From: JAICYJ01 sp036263035
GTDB lineage: Bacteria; Actinomycetota; Thermoleophilia; Gaiellales; JAICJC01
Assembly: GCA_036263035.1 (NCBI GenBank)
Contig: DATAHR010000245.1
Location: forward strand, 1-18,386
DNA: 18,386 nt
Direction: 5' to 3'
Positions 1-6,220 of the stretch are shown here, in pieces. The number at the start of each line of letters is the position of its first letter. Within the stretch, counting starts at the first letter, position 1. The notes under the pieces were generated by a model that searched no databases, had not been told where the DNA came from, and saw nothing but the letters and a program-made list of their open reading frames with translations. The position numbers and the translations under genes are program-made.

Positions 1-1513
1 CGTCGAATTGGTCTTTGCTGCGGGCGACCTGCCCGGTGCTCGGACCCTGATCGAACAGCTCAACGTGGATACAGCCGAGCCGGCCGAACGGTCGCGGTTG
101 AAGACACTCGAGGGCCGCATCCTCGTCTTCGAACGAGACCGAGAGGAACGCGCCGCCGGGCTTCACAGCGCGCTTGCCTCGTCGGGAGGGGATGCTCTGG
201 CATCCGCGGAGGCCCACATCGAACTCGCGTCCTTGAGCATGTCCGGATCCGGATCGAACGTCCGCCATGCACGCATGGCGGTACGGATCCTCGAGCGACT
301 CCCTGGCGAGGAACGCGCTCTCGCTCGCGCGTTGTCGGAGCTGGCCAACGCACGGCGCATCTACGAGGCGGAGTTCGATTTCCCAACGGTCGAGCGCGCC
401 GAGTTGCTGGAGCGCCGGTACGGCCGCGACTCCGTCTATGACGGAGTCGATCTGCTGCGTGCGGTGATGGAGGCCGACATGGGGCTCTACGACTCGGCAC
501 TCCACCGCCTCCACGCACTCGTCGCCGACTGCGAGGAGCGCGGCGAGCTGATCGTGCTCCCCGAGCTCCACGCGCACCTGTCGGGCGTGTACTGGTGCGC
601 GGGACGCCTGGAGCAGACCCGTGAGCATGGAGATCGCGCGTGGCGGCTTGGCAAGCAGCTCGGCCAGGAGTACATCGGCGCACTGGGCCGGCTTACGGTG
701 TTGCTGGCGCTGGTCGCGCAGGGCGTGAACCACTCGAGCGTCCGCCGGCTGGAAGAGGAGATATCCGTCCTCGCAGGAAGCCCGACCTCGTGGTCATGGA
801 TCCCGGTGCACGCAATCCTGGGCCACGTCGCCCTCACGCGGTGCAGGTGGGACGAGGCCGTGTCGCATCTCGATGCCGCCGCCGACGCCTCCGACCGGGC
901 TGGCAGAAAGATCTGGGCGTTCCGCTTCGAGGGCGACCACGTCGAGGCGCTGTTCGCTGCGGGTGACAGACGGGCCGCCTGGCAGCGCATGGACAAGCTG
1001 ACCTGGCAGGCCGAGCGGCCCCACGCGATCTGGCCGGCCGCCGTGGCGCATCGCTGCCGGGCGCTGTTGCTGGCGGCAGATGGACGCACGAGCGAGGCAC
1101 GCGCGGAGGTGCGGGAAGCGCGCGCGGGCGCCGAGCGACTGTCTCCGTTCGATGTGGGGCGATGCCTGCTCGTGGAGGGTGCCGTCGAGCGCCGCGCGAA
1201 GCAGAAGCGCGCCGCCCGCGCGGCGTTCTCGGCGGCACACGAGGTCTTCGAGGAGTTGGGTGCGCATGCCTGGGCCGAGCGGGCCGCGGGCGAAGGGCAA
1301 CGTGTGGGCGGACGCGCGCCCAGCCGCGACGAGCTGACCGCGACGGAGCGGCGGGTGGTGGATCTCGCGGCGGATGGCCTTCGAAACCGGGAGATCGCAG
1401 CGGCGCTGTTCATCTCCGAGCACACCGTCGAGTCGAACCTCACCCGCGCCTATCGTAAGCTCGGCGTCCGGTCACGCACCCAGCTTCCCCGCTCCGTCAC
1501 GGCCGGCCGTTAG
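1..1513 (+). CDS. LuxR-family transcriptional regulator, C-terminal part (5' end outside window)
   Basis: The reading frame is open from the first bases and ends at TAG 1511-1513, so the true start probably lies upstream; the TTG at position 8 is only the first in-window start codon. About 500 residues are visible. The first ~430 are alanine-, leucine- and arginine-rich helices resembling the TPR-like arm of large LuxR/LAL-type ATPase regulators. The last ~60 (from about residue 442 counted from position 8) form a LuxR/GerE helix-turn-helix, with the typical LTATERRVVDLAADG, NREIAAALFIS and HTVESNLTRAYRKLGV blocks. Proteins of this shape usually carry an N-terminal NTPase, which would lie outside the window. 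The target genes cannot be deduced. The stop codon abuts a dispersed repeat with a hairpin, and the next gene is convergent. Confidence 0.9.
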   Translation, partial: VELVFAAGDLPGARTLIEQLNVDTAEPAERSRLKTLEGRILVFERDREERAAGLHSALASSGGDALASAEAHIELASLSMSGSGSNVRHARMAVRILERLPGEERALARALSELANARRIYEAEFDFPTVERAELLERRYGRDSVYDGVDLLRAVMEADMGLYDSALHRLHALVADCEERGELIVLPELHAHLSGVYWCAGRLEQTREHGDRAWRLGKQLGQEYIGALGRLTVLLALVAQGVNHSSVRRLEEEISVLAGSPTSWSWIPVHAILGHVALTRCRWDEAVSHLDAAADASDRAGRKIWAFRFEGDHVEALFAAGDRRAAWQRMDKLTWQAERPHAIWPAAVAHRCRALLLAADGRTSEARAEVREARAGAERLSPFDVGRCLLVEGAVERRAKQKRAARAAFSAAHEVFEELGAHAWAERAAGEGQRVGGRAPSRDELTATERRVVDLAADGLRNREIAAALFISEHTVESNLTRAYRKLGVRSRTQLPRSVTAGR

Positions 1514-1603
1514 ATGATTGATTCCACGGCGCCGTGCGGTCTGAGTGATCGGTAGGCAAGCAGCGCACGGATCGAGGGAGGGCCGATATCGGGAATATCG
1601 GCC
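1512..1603 (+). repeat. 92-bp dispersed repeat, copy R1
   Basis: It begins at the stop codon of the LuxR gene with AGATGATTGATTCCACG and ends in the hairpin GGCCGATAT-loop-ATATCGGCC. It matches the reverse complement of 4635-4726 at 89 of 92 positions. It fills nearly the whole gap between the convergent LuxR and PPK2 genes. It has no coding capacity. It looks like a REP/BIME- or MITE-like intergenic repeat that also serves as a two-way terminator. Confidence 0.85.
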
Positions 1604-1604
1604 C
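1580..1604. terminator. Bidirectional hairpin terminator between LuxR and PPK2 genes
   Basis: A perfect 10-bp stem, GGGCCGATAT against ATATCGGCCC, closes a 5-nt loop (CGGGA). It stands 66 bp after the LuxR stop and 5 bp from the PPK2 stop. No T-tract follows on either strand, as is common for high-GC terminators. Being symmetric, it could stop transcription from both convergent genes. Confidence 0.7.
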
Positions 1605-1609
1605 GACGG

Positions 1610-2533
1610 TCAGAACGGCTCGGGCACGTGCCTGACGTCGATCTTCGGCTCCTCGTAGCCGCGGGCAGGCTGCCGGTTCGGCAGCTTCACCGCCGGTCGA
1701 TCGAGCGGCGTGTAGGGGACGAGCGAGAGCAGGTGGCTGATGATGTTCAGCCGGCCGCGCCGCTTGTCGTTTGTGTCCGCGATGTACCACGGCGCCCATG
1801 CCGTATCGGTGGCCTCGAACATTGCGTCGCGCGCACGCGAGTAGTCGTACCACCGGCTGTACGACTTCAGGTCCATGTCCGTCAGCTTCCAGACCTTGCG
1901 TGGGTCGTCGATCCGCGCCTTCAGCCGGCGCGTCTGCTCCTCAGGCGACACCTCCAGCCAGTACTTGATCAGCTGGATGCCCGAGTCGACCATCGCGCGC
2001 TCAAAGAGCGGCGTGCTCTCGAGGAACGCGGCGGCCTGCTGCTCGGTGCAGAAGCCCATCACCCGCTCCACGCCGGCGCGGTTGTACCAGCTGCGGTCGA
2101 AGATCACGACCTCGCCACCCGCGGGCAGGTGAGCGACGTACCGCTGGGCGTACATCTGGGATCGCTCGCGATCGGTCGGGGCCGGCAGCGCCACGACCCG
2201 GAACACGCGCGGGCTCACCCGCTCGGTGATCCGCTTGATTGTGCCGCCCTTGCCCGCGGTATCGCGGCCCTCGAACACCACGCAGATCTTCGCGCCGGTC
2301 GCCTTCACCCATTCCTGCATCGCGACCAGCTCGCCGTGCAGGCGCTCCATCTCGGCCTCGTACTGCTTGCGGCCGATCCTTGCCGCAGGCTCTGAGCCGT
2401 TGGCGTCGGCCGCCTCGCGCTTTGCCTTGTGATGCTTGTGCTTGCTCACCACCTCACGATGCCTTGACGACCCTGGCGGGCCATCGTGCCGAGGGGATGA
2501 GATGGTTCCTGCCGCGGAGGCGCTTGCAGTCAT
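1610..2533 (-). CDS. ppk2: Polyphosphate kinase 2 (PPK2 family)
   Basis: 307 residues. PPK2 enzymes transfer phosphate between polyphosphate and nucleoside di- or triphosphates in the cytoplasm. The P-loop GRDTAGKGG is at about residues 89-97, preceded by CVVFE. The Walker B/lid start VVIFDRSWYNRAGVERVMGF is at about 143-160. WKLTDMDLKSYSRW follows at about 215-228, and PWYIADTNDKRRGRLNIISHLL at about 248-269. Length and single-domain layout fit class I PPK2; nucleotide preference (ADP or GDP) is not readable. The chosen ATG (2531-2533) overlaps the upstream permease stop as TGATG, implying translational coupling. A GTG 28 codons later (2449) is an alternative that removes a low-complexity, Lys/His-containing N-terminus. 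Convergent with the LuxR gene across the R1 repeat. Confidence 0.93.
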   Translation of the reverse strand: MTASASAAGTISSPRHDGPPGSSRHREVVSKHKHHKAKREAADANGSEPAARIGRKQYEAEMERLHGELVAMQEWVKATGAKICVVFEGRDTAGKGGTIKRITERVSPRVFRVVALPAPTDRERSQMYAQRYVAHLPAGGEVVIFDRSWYNRAGVERVMGFCTEQQAAAFLESTPLFERAMVDSGIQLIKYWLEVSPEEQTRRLKARIDDPRKVWKLTDMDLKSYSRWYDYSRARDAMFEATDTAWAPWYIADTNDKRRGRLNIISHLLSLVPYTPLDRPAVKLPNRQPARGYEEPKIDVRHVPEPF

Positions 2534-3897
2534 CAGCTCGTGAAGGCTTCCTCGGCATGGAGCTCCGCCTCGGACACGCCGGAGGGGCGGCCCGACCTGA
2601 CCCAGAGCGACCAGAGCAGCGCGGCCACCGCCCCCGCCGCAAGGAGCGAGGCGATCGGGTAGCCCCGACGCAAGTTGACGGCGAGCGTCAGCACGACGGC
2701 CGCCACGGTGAGCACGTTCACGGCGAGAAACGCCCACCGGCGCTCGCGCCACGAAAAGACGCTCATTGCAAGCAGCCCGAACAGGAACGACACGAACACG
2801 GCGACCGCGTAGAACAGCACCAGCTCCTGCTCGCGGCCACCGCCCGCGATCACGATCAGCGAGGCGGCGGCGAGAAAGACCACCACCGACCAGTACGGCG
2901 TGTGATGACGGTTGCTCCGCCCAAGCAGCGCCGGCAGAACGCCCGCTCCGCGAGCGTCGCGCGCGAGCGCCTTCAGAAGCCCCGGCCCGGCCTGGAACGA
3001 GCTGCTCGCCGCCGCGAGCAGCAGCACCGCGCTGGTCAGCTGAAAGGCGGCGTAGAGGACACCGTCACCGGCGGCCGCCCGGGCGATCTCCGCGATCTGC
3101 GTCGAGTTCTGGGGAGGCAGGCCGATCCGAAGCCGCACCGCCAGCACCGTGAGGCCGATGGTCAACCAGGCGACGATGCCGAGCGTGAGCCAGAGCGTGA
3201 CCTGACCGAAGCGCACCTTACCGGCTCGGTCCAGCTGACCGAGCTGCGCCACGGCGGTGGACGGCGCCTCCACCCCCGTGGCCAGGGCCATCGCGACGGG
3301 GAACGCGAGCAGGACGGATGCGATGCCGTCGCCGGACGGAGCGGGGTCGAGCGGTGCGTTGCCGTGGCCAACCGGCGCGACCAGGCCGCGGAGGATCACC
3401 AGCGAGCCGATCGCCACGAACGACAGGGTCATGAGTGCGAACAGCGTTCGGCCGCCGTGGCCGAACCAGGTGAGCCCGGCCACCACGCCGCACAACCCGA
3501 TGGCCAACGCCAGCCGGGCGGATTCAGCTCCCGGCACGTATGCGATGATCGCTGATGCGGCGGCTGAGCAGCTGATTGCAATGGTCAGCGCGTAATCCAC
3601 GATCAACGATCCCAGCGGCAGGAACGCCCACCCCTCGCCGAACGCGCTGCCCGCCGCCGCAGCGTCGCCGCCTCCCGGAAACCGGGCGATCAGGCGGTGA
3701 TAGTTGACGATGACGAGCGCGATGATCCCGATCACGACGGCCATCGTCGCCAGCAGCAGGTCGAGATCGCCGTCCAACGCGCGCAGCGCAGCCTCGATGG
3801 CGTACGCCACAGAGGACACCGGATCTCCCATCACCGCGAACGCGAAGGCGATCAGTAGGACGGGGCGGGAATGCAGGATGCGGCGGGCAGCGGCCAT
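2533..3897 (-). CDS. APC-superfamily amino acid permease-like transporter
   Basis: 454 residues, strongly hydrophobic, with roughly 11-12 predicted membrane helices. The first helix region contains FAFAVMGDPVSSVAYAIEAAL, which resembles the unwound TM1 substrate-binding segment of APC transporters. The loop FPGGGDAAAAGSAFGEGWAF matches the conserved glycine-rich segment after TM2 of this superfamily. Such proteins import amino acids or related organic cations in exchange or with protons; the substrate is not predictable here. The ATG at 3895-3897 (MAAARR) is chosen because it directly precedes the first hydrophobic helix; the frame extends 20 codons upstream. The stop overlaps the PPK2 start, so the two form one transcription unit. 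The C-terminus is short, acidic and cytoplasmic. The 125 bp to the divergent VIT-like gene holds the promoters. Confidence 0.85.
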   Translation of the reverse strand: MAAARRILHSRPVLLIAFAFAVMGDPVSSVAYAIEAALRALDGDLDLLLATMAVVIGIIALVIVNYHRLIARFPGGGDAAAAGSAFGEGWAFLPLGSLIVDYALTIAISCSAAASAIIAYVPGAESARLALAIGLCGVVAGLTWFGHGGRTLFALMTLSFVAIGSLVILRGLVAPVGHGNAPLDPAPSGDGIASVLLAFPVAMALATGVEAPSTAVAQLGQLDRAGKVRFGQVTLWLTLGIVAWLTIGLTVLAVRLRIGLPPQNSTQIAEIARAAAGDGVLYAAFQLTSAVLLLAAASSSFQAGPGLLKALARDARGAGVLPALLGRSNRHHTPYWSVVVFLAAASLIVIAGGGREQELVLFYAVAVFVSFLFGLLAMSVFSWRERRWAFLAVNVLTVAAVVLTLAVNLRRGYPIASLLAAGAVAALLWSLWVRSGRPSGVSEAELHAEEAFTS

Positions 3898-3920
3898 GGT
3901 CGTTGGGTTGCCGACCAGGC

Positions 3921-3950
3921 TTCCCGGCGCGCCTGGCAAGACTCTACACT
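3921..3950 (+). promoter_or_regulatory. Possible promoter for VIT-like gene
   Basis: TTCCCG (3921-3926), an 18-nt gap and TACACT (3945-3950) give a weak -35/-10 pair reading towards the VIT-like gene, about 70 bp before it. This is a pattern match only; the -35 is poor and the TACGCT at 4008-4013 is an alternative. Confidence 0.25.
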
Positions 3951-4007
3951 GGCCCAAGCGGGAGATGGGCAGCGGGCAATGCGTGAGCCATCGCCTCGCG
4001 GGTCAAC

Positions 4008-4013
4008 TACGCT
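4008..4013 (+). promoter_or_regulatory. Possible -10 of a leaderless VIT-like transcript
   Basis: TACGCT lies 9 nt before the GTG start, and no Shine-Dalgarno sequence precedes that GTG. It fits the TAnnnT-start spacing seen at other genes in the window, though the gap is a little long. Confidence 0.3.
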
Positions 4014-4022
4014 GCGCGTCCC

Positions 4023-4526
4023 GTGGATGAGTCGCTTCCCGCATACGACGATCCCGATCGCTCATTCCTGCTGCAGCGCGTGCAACCGGCAATGATCGGG
4101 CTGATCGACGGCTCGCTGTCGACGCTTGCCCCGATCTTCGCCGTCGCGCTTTCGACCCACCGGCCGCACTACGCCTTCACGGCCGGCCTGGCGACGGCGA
4201 TCGGCGCCGGCGTCAGCATGGCCTTCTCGGAGGGGCTGTCCGACACCGGTGAGGTGACCGGCCGCGGCAGCCCCCTCCACCGCGGCGTGATCACGGGGAT
4301 CGGCACCTTCATCGGCGGCATCTTCCACACGCTGCCGTTCCTGATCCCGCACTACCGGGCGGCGCTGATCGCGGCGGTCGCCACCATCGCGATCGAGCTG
4401 GTCGTCCTGGCGGTGCTGCGGTGGAAGTTCTTCGAGACCTCGTTCTTGCGGTCATTCGCCTCGGTCGCCCTCGGCGGCGCGATCATCGCCGGCATCAGCG
4501 CGGCGCTGGGCGCCGCGGCCGGTTAG
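4023..4526 (+). CDS. MbfA/VIT-like iron (or manganese) transporter membrane domain
   Basis: 167 residues from GTG. The sequence QPAMIGLIDGSLSTLAPIFA, then GAGVSMAFSEGLSDTGEVTGRG, then IGGIFHTLPFLIP follows the membrane half of MbfA/VIT1-CCC1 proteins, which export or sequester Fe2+ or Mn2+. About five hydrophobic helices are visible (roughly residues 22-43, 50-68, 88-106, 112-132, 145-165). Known MbfA proteins carry an N-terminal ferritin-like (rubrerythrin) domain; here only a 20-residue acidic leader precedes the first helix, so this is a stand-alone membrane part. The metal substrate is inferred from family only. The frame has no better upstream start, and the GTG may be leaderless. The TAG stop runs into a dispersed repeat. 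Convergent with the channel gene. Confidence 0.75.
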   Translation: MDESLPAYDDPDRSFLLQRVQPAMIGLIDGSLSTLAPIFAVALSTHRPHYAFTAGLATAIGAGVSMAFSEGLSDTGEVTGRGSPLHRGVITGIGTFIGGIFHTLPFLIPHYRAALIAAVATIAIELVVLAVLRWKFFETSFLRSFASVALGGAIIAGISAALGAAAG

Positions 4527-4528
4527 AT

Positions 4529-4657
4529 GATGATTGGTTCCACGACCCCGCACGTCTGATCGCGTGACCGCGGGTAGTTGCCGATCGTCTGGGAGCTGCG
4601 ACCGGTAGGCGTCGCATCGCTGCGTCCTCGGTCAGGCCGATATTCCCGATATCGGCC
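4529..4657 (+). repeat. Diverged third copy (R3) of the dispersed repeat
   Basis: It begins 2 bp after the VIT-like stop with GATGATTGGTTCCACG, the same 16-nt head as R2 and nearly the same as R1. Partial matches follow (CCGCACGTCTGA, later CGACCGGTAGGC) with about 40 bp of extra sequence. It ends at the same hairpin as R2, read from the other side. The alignment is by eye, so the internal homology is tentative; the 16-nt head is certain. Confidence 0.55.
4635..4657. terminator. Bidirectional hairpin terminator between VIT-like and channel genes
   Basis: A perfect 9-bp stem, GGCCGATAT/ATATCGGCC, closes the loop TCCCG. It is the same hairpin as at 1580-1604 but inverted, again between convergent genes and without a T-tract. 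The rest of 4527-4720 is repeat sequence with no gene. Confidence 0.65.
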
Positions 4658-4726
4658 CTCCCTCGATCCTTGCGCTGCTTGCCTACCGATCGCTCAGACC
4701 GCACGGCGCCGTGGAACCAATCATCT
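4635..4726 (-). repeat. 92-bp dispersed repeat, copy R2 (inverted relative to R1)
   Basis: The reverse complement matches R1 with three substitutions and no gaps. Its head (AGATGATTGGTTCCACG on the minus strand) overlaps the end of the potassium channel gene and supplies that gene's TGA stop. With the R3 head it forms a 197-bp unit (4529-4725) with perfect 16-bp inverted ends. Confidence 0.85.
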
Positions 4727-5485
4727 GCGCAACCGCTGCTCCTCCCGCGCACCCGCCTCGAGGCGATCGAGCCGCCGCCTGATCTGGCGCAGCTCCTCGG
4801 TCAGGTTGACCAGGTGCCGCTCGATCGACATGTCCGCCGCCTGCTCGTCGCGGATGAACCGCTCCGCGACTGCGGCGGTCAGCAGCGCGACGAAGGCGAC
4901 GCCCGAGACCATCATCACGATCGCAATCAGCCGGCCGGCCACGGTGTGCGGCGTGACGTCGCCGTACCCGACCGTGGTGATCGTGCTCATGGCCCACCAC
5001 ACCCCGTCCCACGCGGACAGGTGCTGTGACCGCTCCACCTGGCTGAAGGCGACGCCGCCCGCCAGCACGATGAAGGCGGTGAGCAGCGCAGAGTCGCGCA
5101 GCCCGGCGGGGGTGATGAACCGGCGCAGGTGCTTGACGGTGACGGCGAGGCGGGCGAGCCGCAGCACGCGCAGGAACCGGACGGTCTGCAACGGACCCGG
5201 CAGGATCGGCGGCGAGAGGATGGTGGCGATCAGCTCGGCGGGATGCGTGCGCAGCCAGCGCCTGCGGTTGTCGGTGATGGCGAGCATGAGCACGATCTCC
5301 CCGACGAACATCAGCCAGGTGCCCCAGTTGAGGAAGCGTCCGATGCGCTCGACCTCCGGGCTGAAGTCGTCGGCGGCGATGATGACGAGCGGAATCACCG
5401 CCAGCGACGCGATCAGCATGGGCACCTGCAGCCGCCGCTCCCAGCGCTGCTCGCGGGTCTCGCCGGGTGTCACGTCGGGCACCAT
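4721..5485 (-). CDS. Voltage-gated-type potassium channel (6-TM)
   Basis: 254 residues. The selectivity filter TVGYGD is at about 171-176, inside WWAMSTITTVGYGDVTP, and is diagnostic for K+ channels. Upstream lie four helices (about 22-38, 52-70, 82-92, 100-120). The fourth carries R-F-L-R-V-L-R-L-A-R, arginines at every third position, the hallmark of an S4 voltage sensor. S5 (about 133-150) and S6 (about 183-207) flank the pore. The charged C-terminus (about 220-250, IERHLVNLTEELRQIRRRLDRLE) looks like a tetramerising coiled coil. The ATG at 5483-5485 gives the usual short cytoplasmic N-terminus; longer in-frame starts would overlap the divergent gene at 5535. The stop codon lies inside repeat R2. 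The last residues are very basic. Confidence 0.93.
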   Translation of the reverse strand: MVPDVTPGETREQRWERRLQVPMLIASLAVIPLVIIAADDFSPEVERIGRFLNWGTWLMFVGEIVLMLAITDNRRRWLRTHPAELIATILSPPILPGPLQTVRFLRVLRLARLAVTVKHLRRFITPAGLRDSALLTAFIVLAGGVAFSQVERSQHLSAWDGVWWAMSTITTVGYGDVTPHTVAGRLIAIVMMVSGVAFVALLTAAVAERFIRDEQAADMSIERHLVNLTEELRQIRRRLDRLEAGAREEQRLRR

Positions 5486-5522
5486 CGCCGTTCCCGTACC
5501 CGGCAGAGCCGATTTCCCCACG

Positions 5523-5528
5523 TAGACT
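5523..5528 (+). promoter_or_regulatory. -10 element of probable leaderless promoter
   Basis: TAGACT lies exactly 6 nt before the GTG start at 5535 and no Shine-Dalgarno precedes it, as expected of a leaderless transcript. No clear -35 is seen. The divergent channel gene starts 50 bp away. Confidence 0.45.
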
Positions 5529-5534
5529 GCGCGC

Positions 5535-6185
5535 GTGGCGGATTGGGACTGGGTGACGATCTCGGCGCTGGCCACTGCCGCCGGCACGCTGATCCTCGCC
5601 ATCGCGACCTTCGCGTCAGTGCGATCGGCAAACCGCGCCGCGCGAGTGGCCGAGCAGTCGCTGCTGCTCGGGCTGCGGCCGCTGCTCGTCACATCGCGGT
5701 TCGGCGCCGACCCGGAGCAGAAGGTCGGATTCGTCGACGGGAAGTGGGTCAAGCTGCCGGCCGGCGAGGCCGTTGCCGAGGTGGCAGACGGCGCCGTCTA
5801 TCTCGCGATCTCGCTCCGCAATGCGGGAACCGGCATCGCCGTTCTGCACGGATGGGCGATCACGACGGACCCTGACGTGGCCAGAGCGGACGTCGAGCCG
5901 CCCGGAATGGAGGCGTTCCACCGCCTCTCGCGCGACCTCTACGTTCCCGCGGGCGACATCGGGTTCTGGCAGGGAGCCTTCCGCGATTCCACTGACGAGG
6001 AGTTCCAGGCCGTCCGGCGGGCGATCGAGCAGGCCCACCACATCACCGTCTGGCTGCTCTACGGCGACTACCAGGGCGGCCAGCGGATGATCAGCCGCTT
6101 CGGCCTGACCGCGCGAGCAGGCGGCGACGGCTGGGTGGCGGCAGTCGCGCGGCACATCTACCTGGACGCCGACGCGCCGCGCTAG
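5535..6185 (+). CDS. Membrane-anchored protein of unknown function
   Basis: 216 residues from GTG. A single hydrophobic segment at about residues 7-28 (VTISALATAAGTLILAIATF) is followed by a basic, alanine-rich stretch (ASVRSANRAARVAEQSLLLG). The rest is a soluble domain rich in beta-type segments, including GAVYLAISLRNAGTGIAVLHGW, FWQGAFRD and HHITVWLLYGDYQGGQRMISRF. The layout, one N-terminal anchor, short coil and immunoglobulin-like sandwich, is familiar from uncharacterised actinobacterial proteins, but I cannot assign a function. It is divergent from the K+ channel with 49 bp between starts. It ends 3 bp before the first TACGGA palindrome, and its stop lies in GCTAG, which is repeated beyond the other end of the ATPase unit. 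Confidence 0.75.
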   Translation: MADWDWVTISALATAAGTLILAIATFASVRSANRAARVAEQSLLLGLRPLLVTSRFGADPEQKVGFVDGKWVKLPAGEAVAEVADGAVYLAISLRNAGTGIAVLHGWAITTDPDVARADVEPPGMEAFHRLSRDLYVPAGDIGFWQGAFRDSTDEEFQAVRRAIEQAHHITVWLLYGDYQGGQRMISRFGLTARAGGDGWVAAVARHIYLDADAPR

Positions 6186-6188
6186 GCG

Positions 6189-6219
6189 TACGGAAGCTTC
6201 CGTTACGGAGAACTCCGTA
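6189..6219. repeat. Pair of TACGGA-N4-TCCGTA palindromes downstream of ATPase gene
   Basis: The first palindrome is TACGGA-AGCT-TCCGTt (6189-6204). The second is TACGGA-GAAC-TCCGTA (6204-6219). They share one base and so repeat at 15-bp spacing. They fill the gap between two convergent stops (6185 and 6221) and could also act as a terminator hairpin. The same motif occurs twice upstream of the ATPase gene. Confidence 0.85.
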
Positions 6220-6220
6220 C

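Noticed and set aside
2239..3555. 438-codon open frame on the plus strand opposite the permease and PPK2
   Set aside because: The product is low-complexity Arg/His/Gln-rich sequence typical of antisense frames; both minus-strand genes are clear.
3898..4022. Possible small gene or riboswitch in the permease/VIT gap
   Set aside because: No short frame with a ribosome site and no conserved structured-RNA pattern was visible; it is treated as a divergent promoter region.
5486..5752. Upstream extension of the K+ channel frame
   Set aside because: It overlaps the start and membrane anchor of the divergent gene and adds no recognisable domain.
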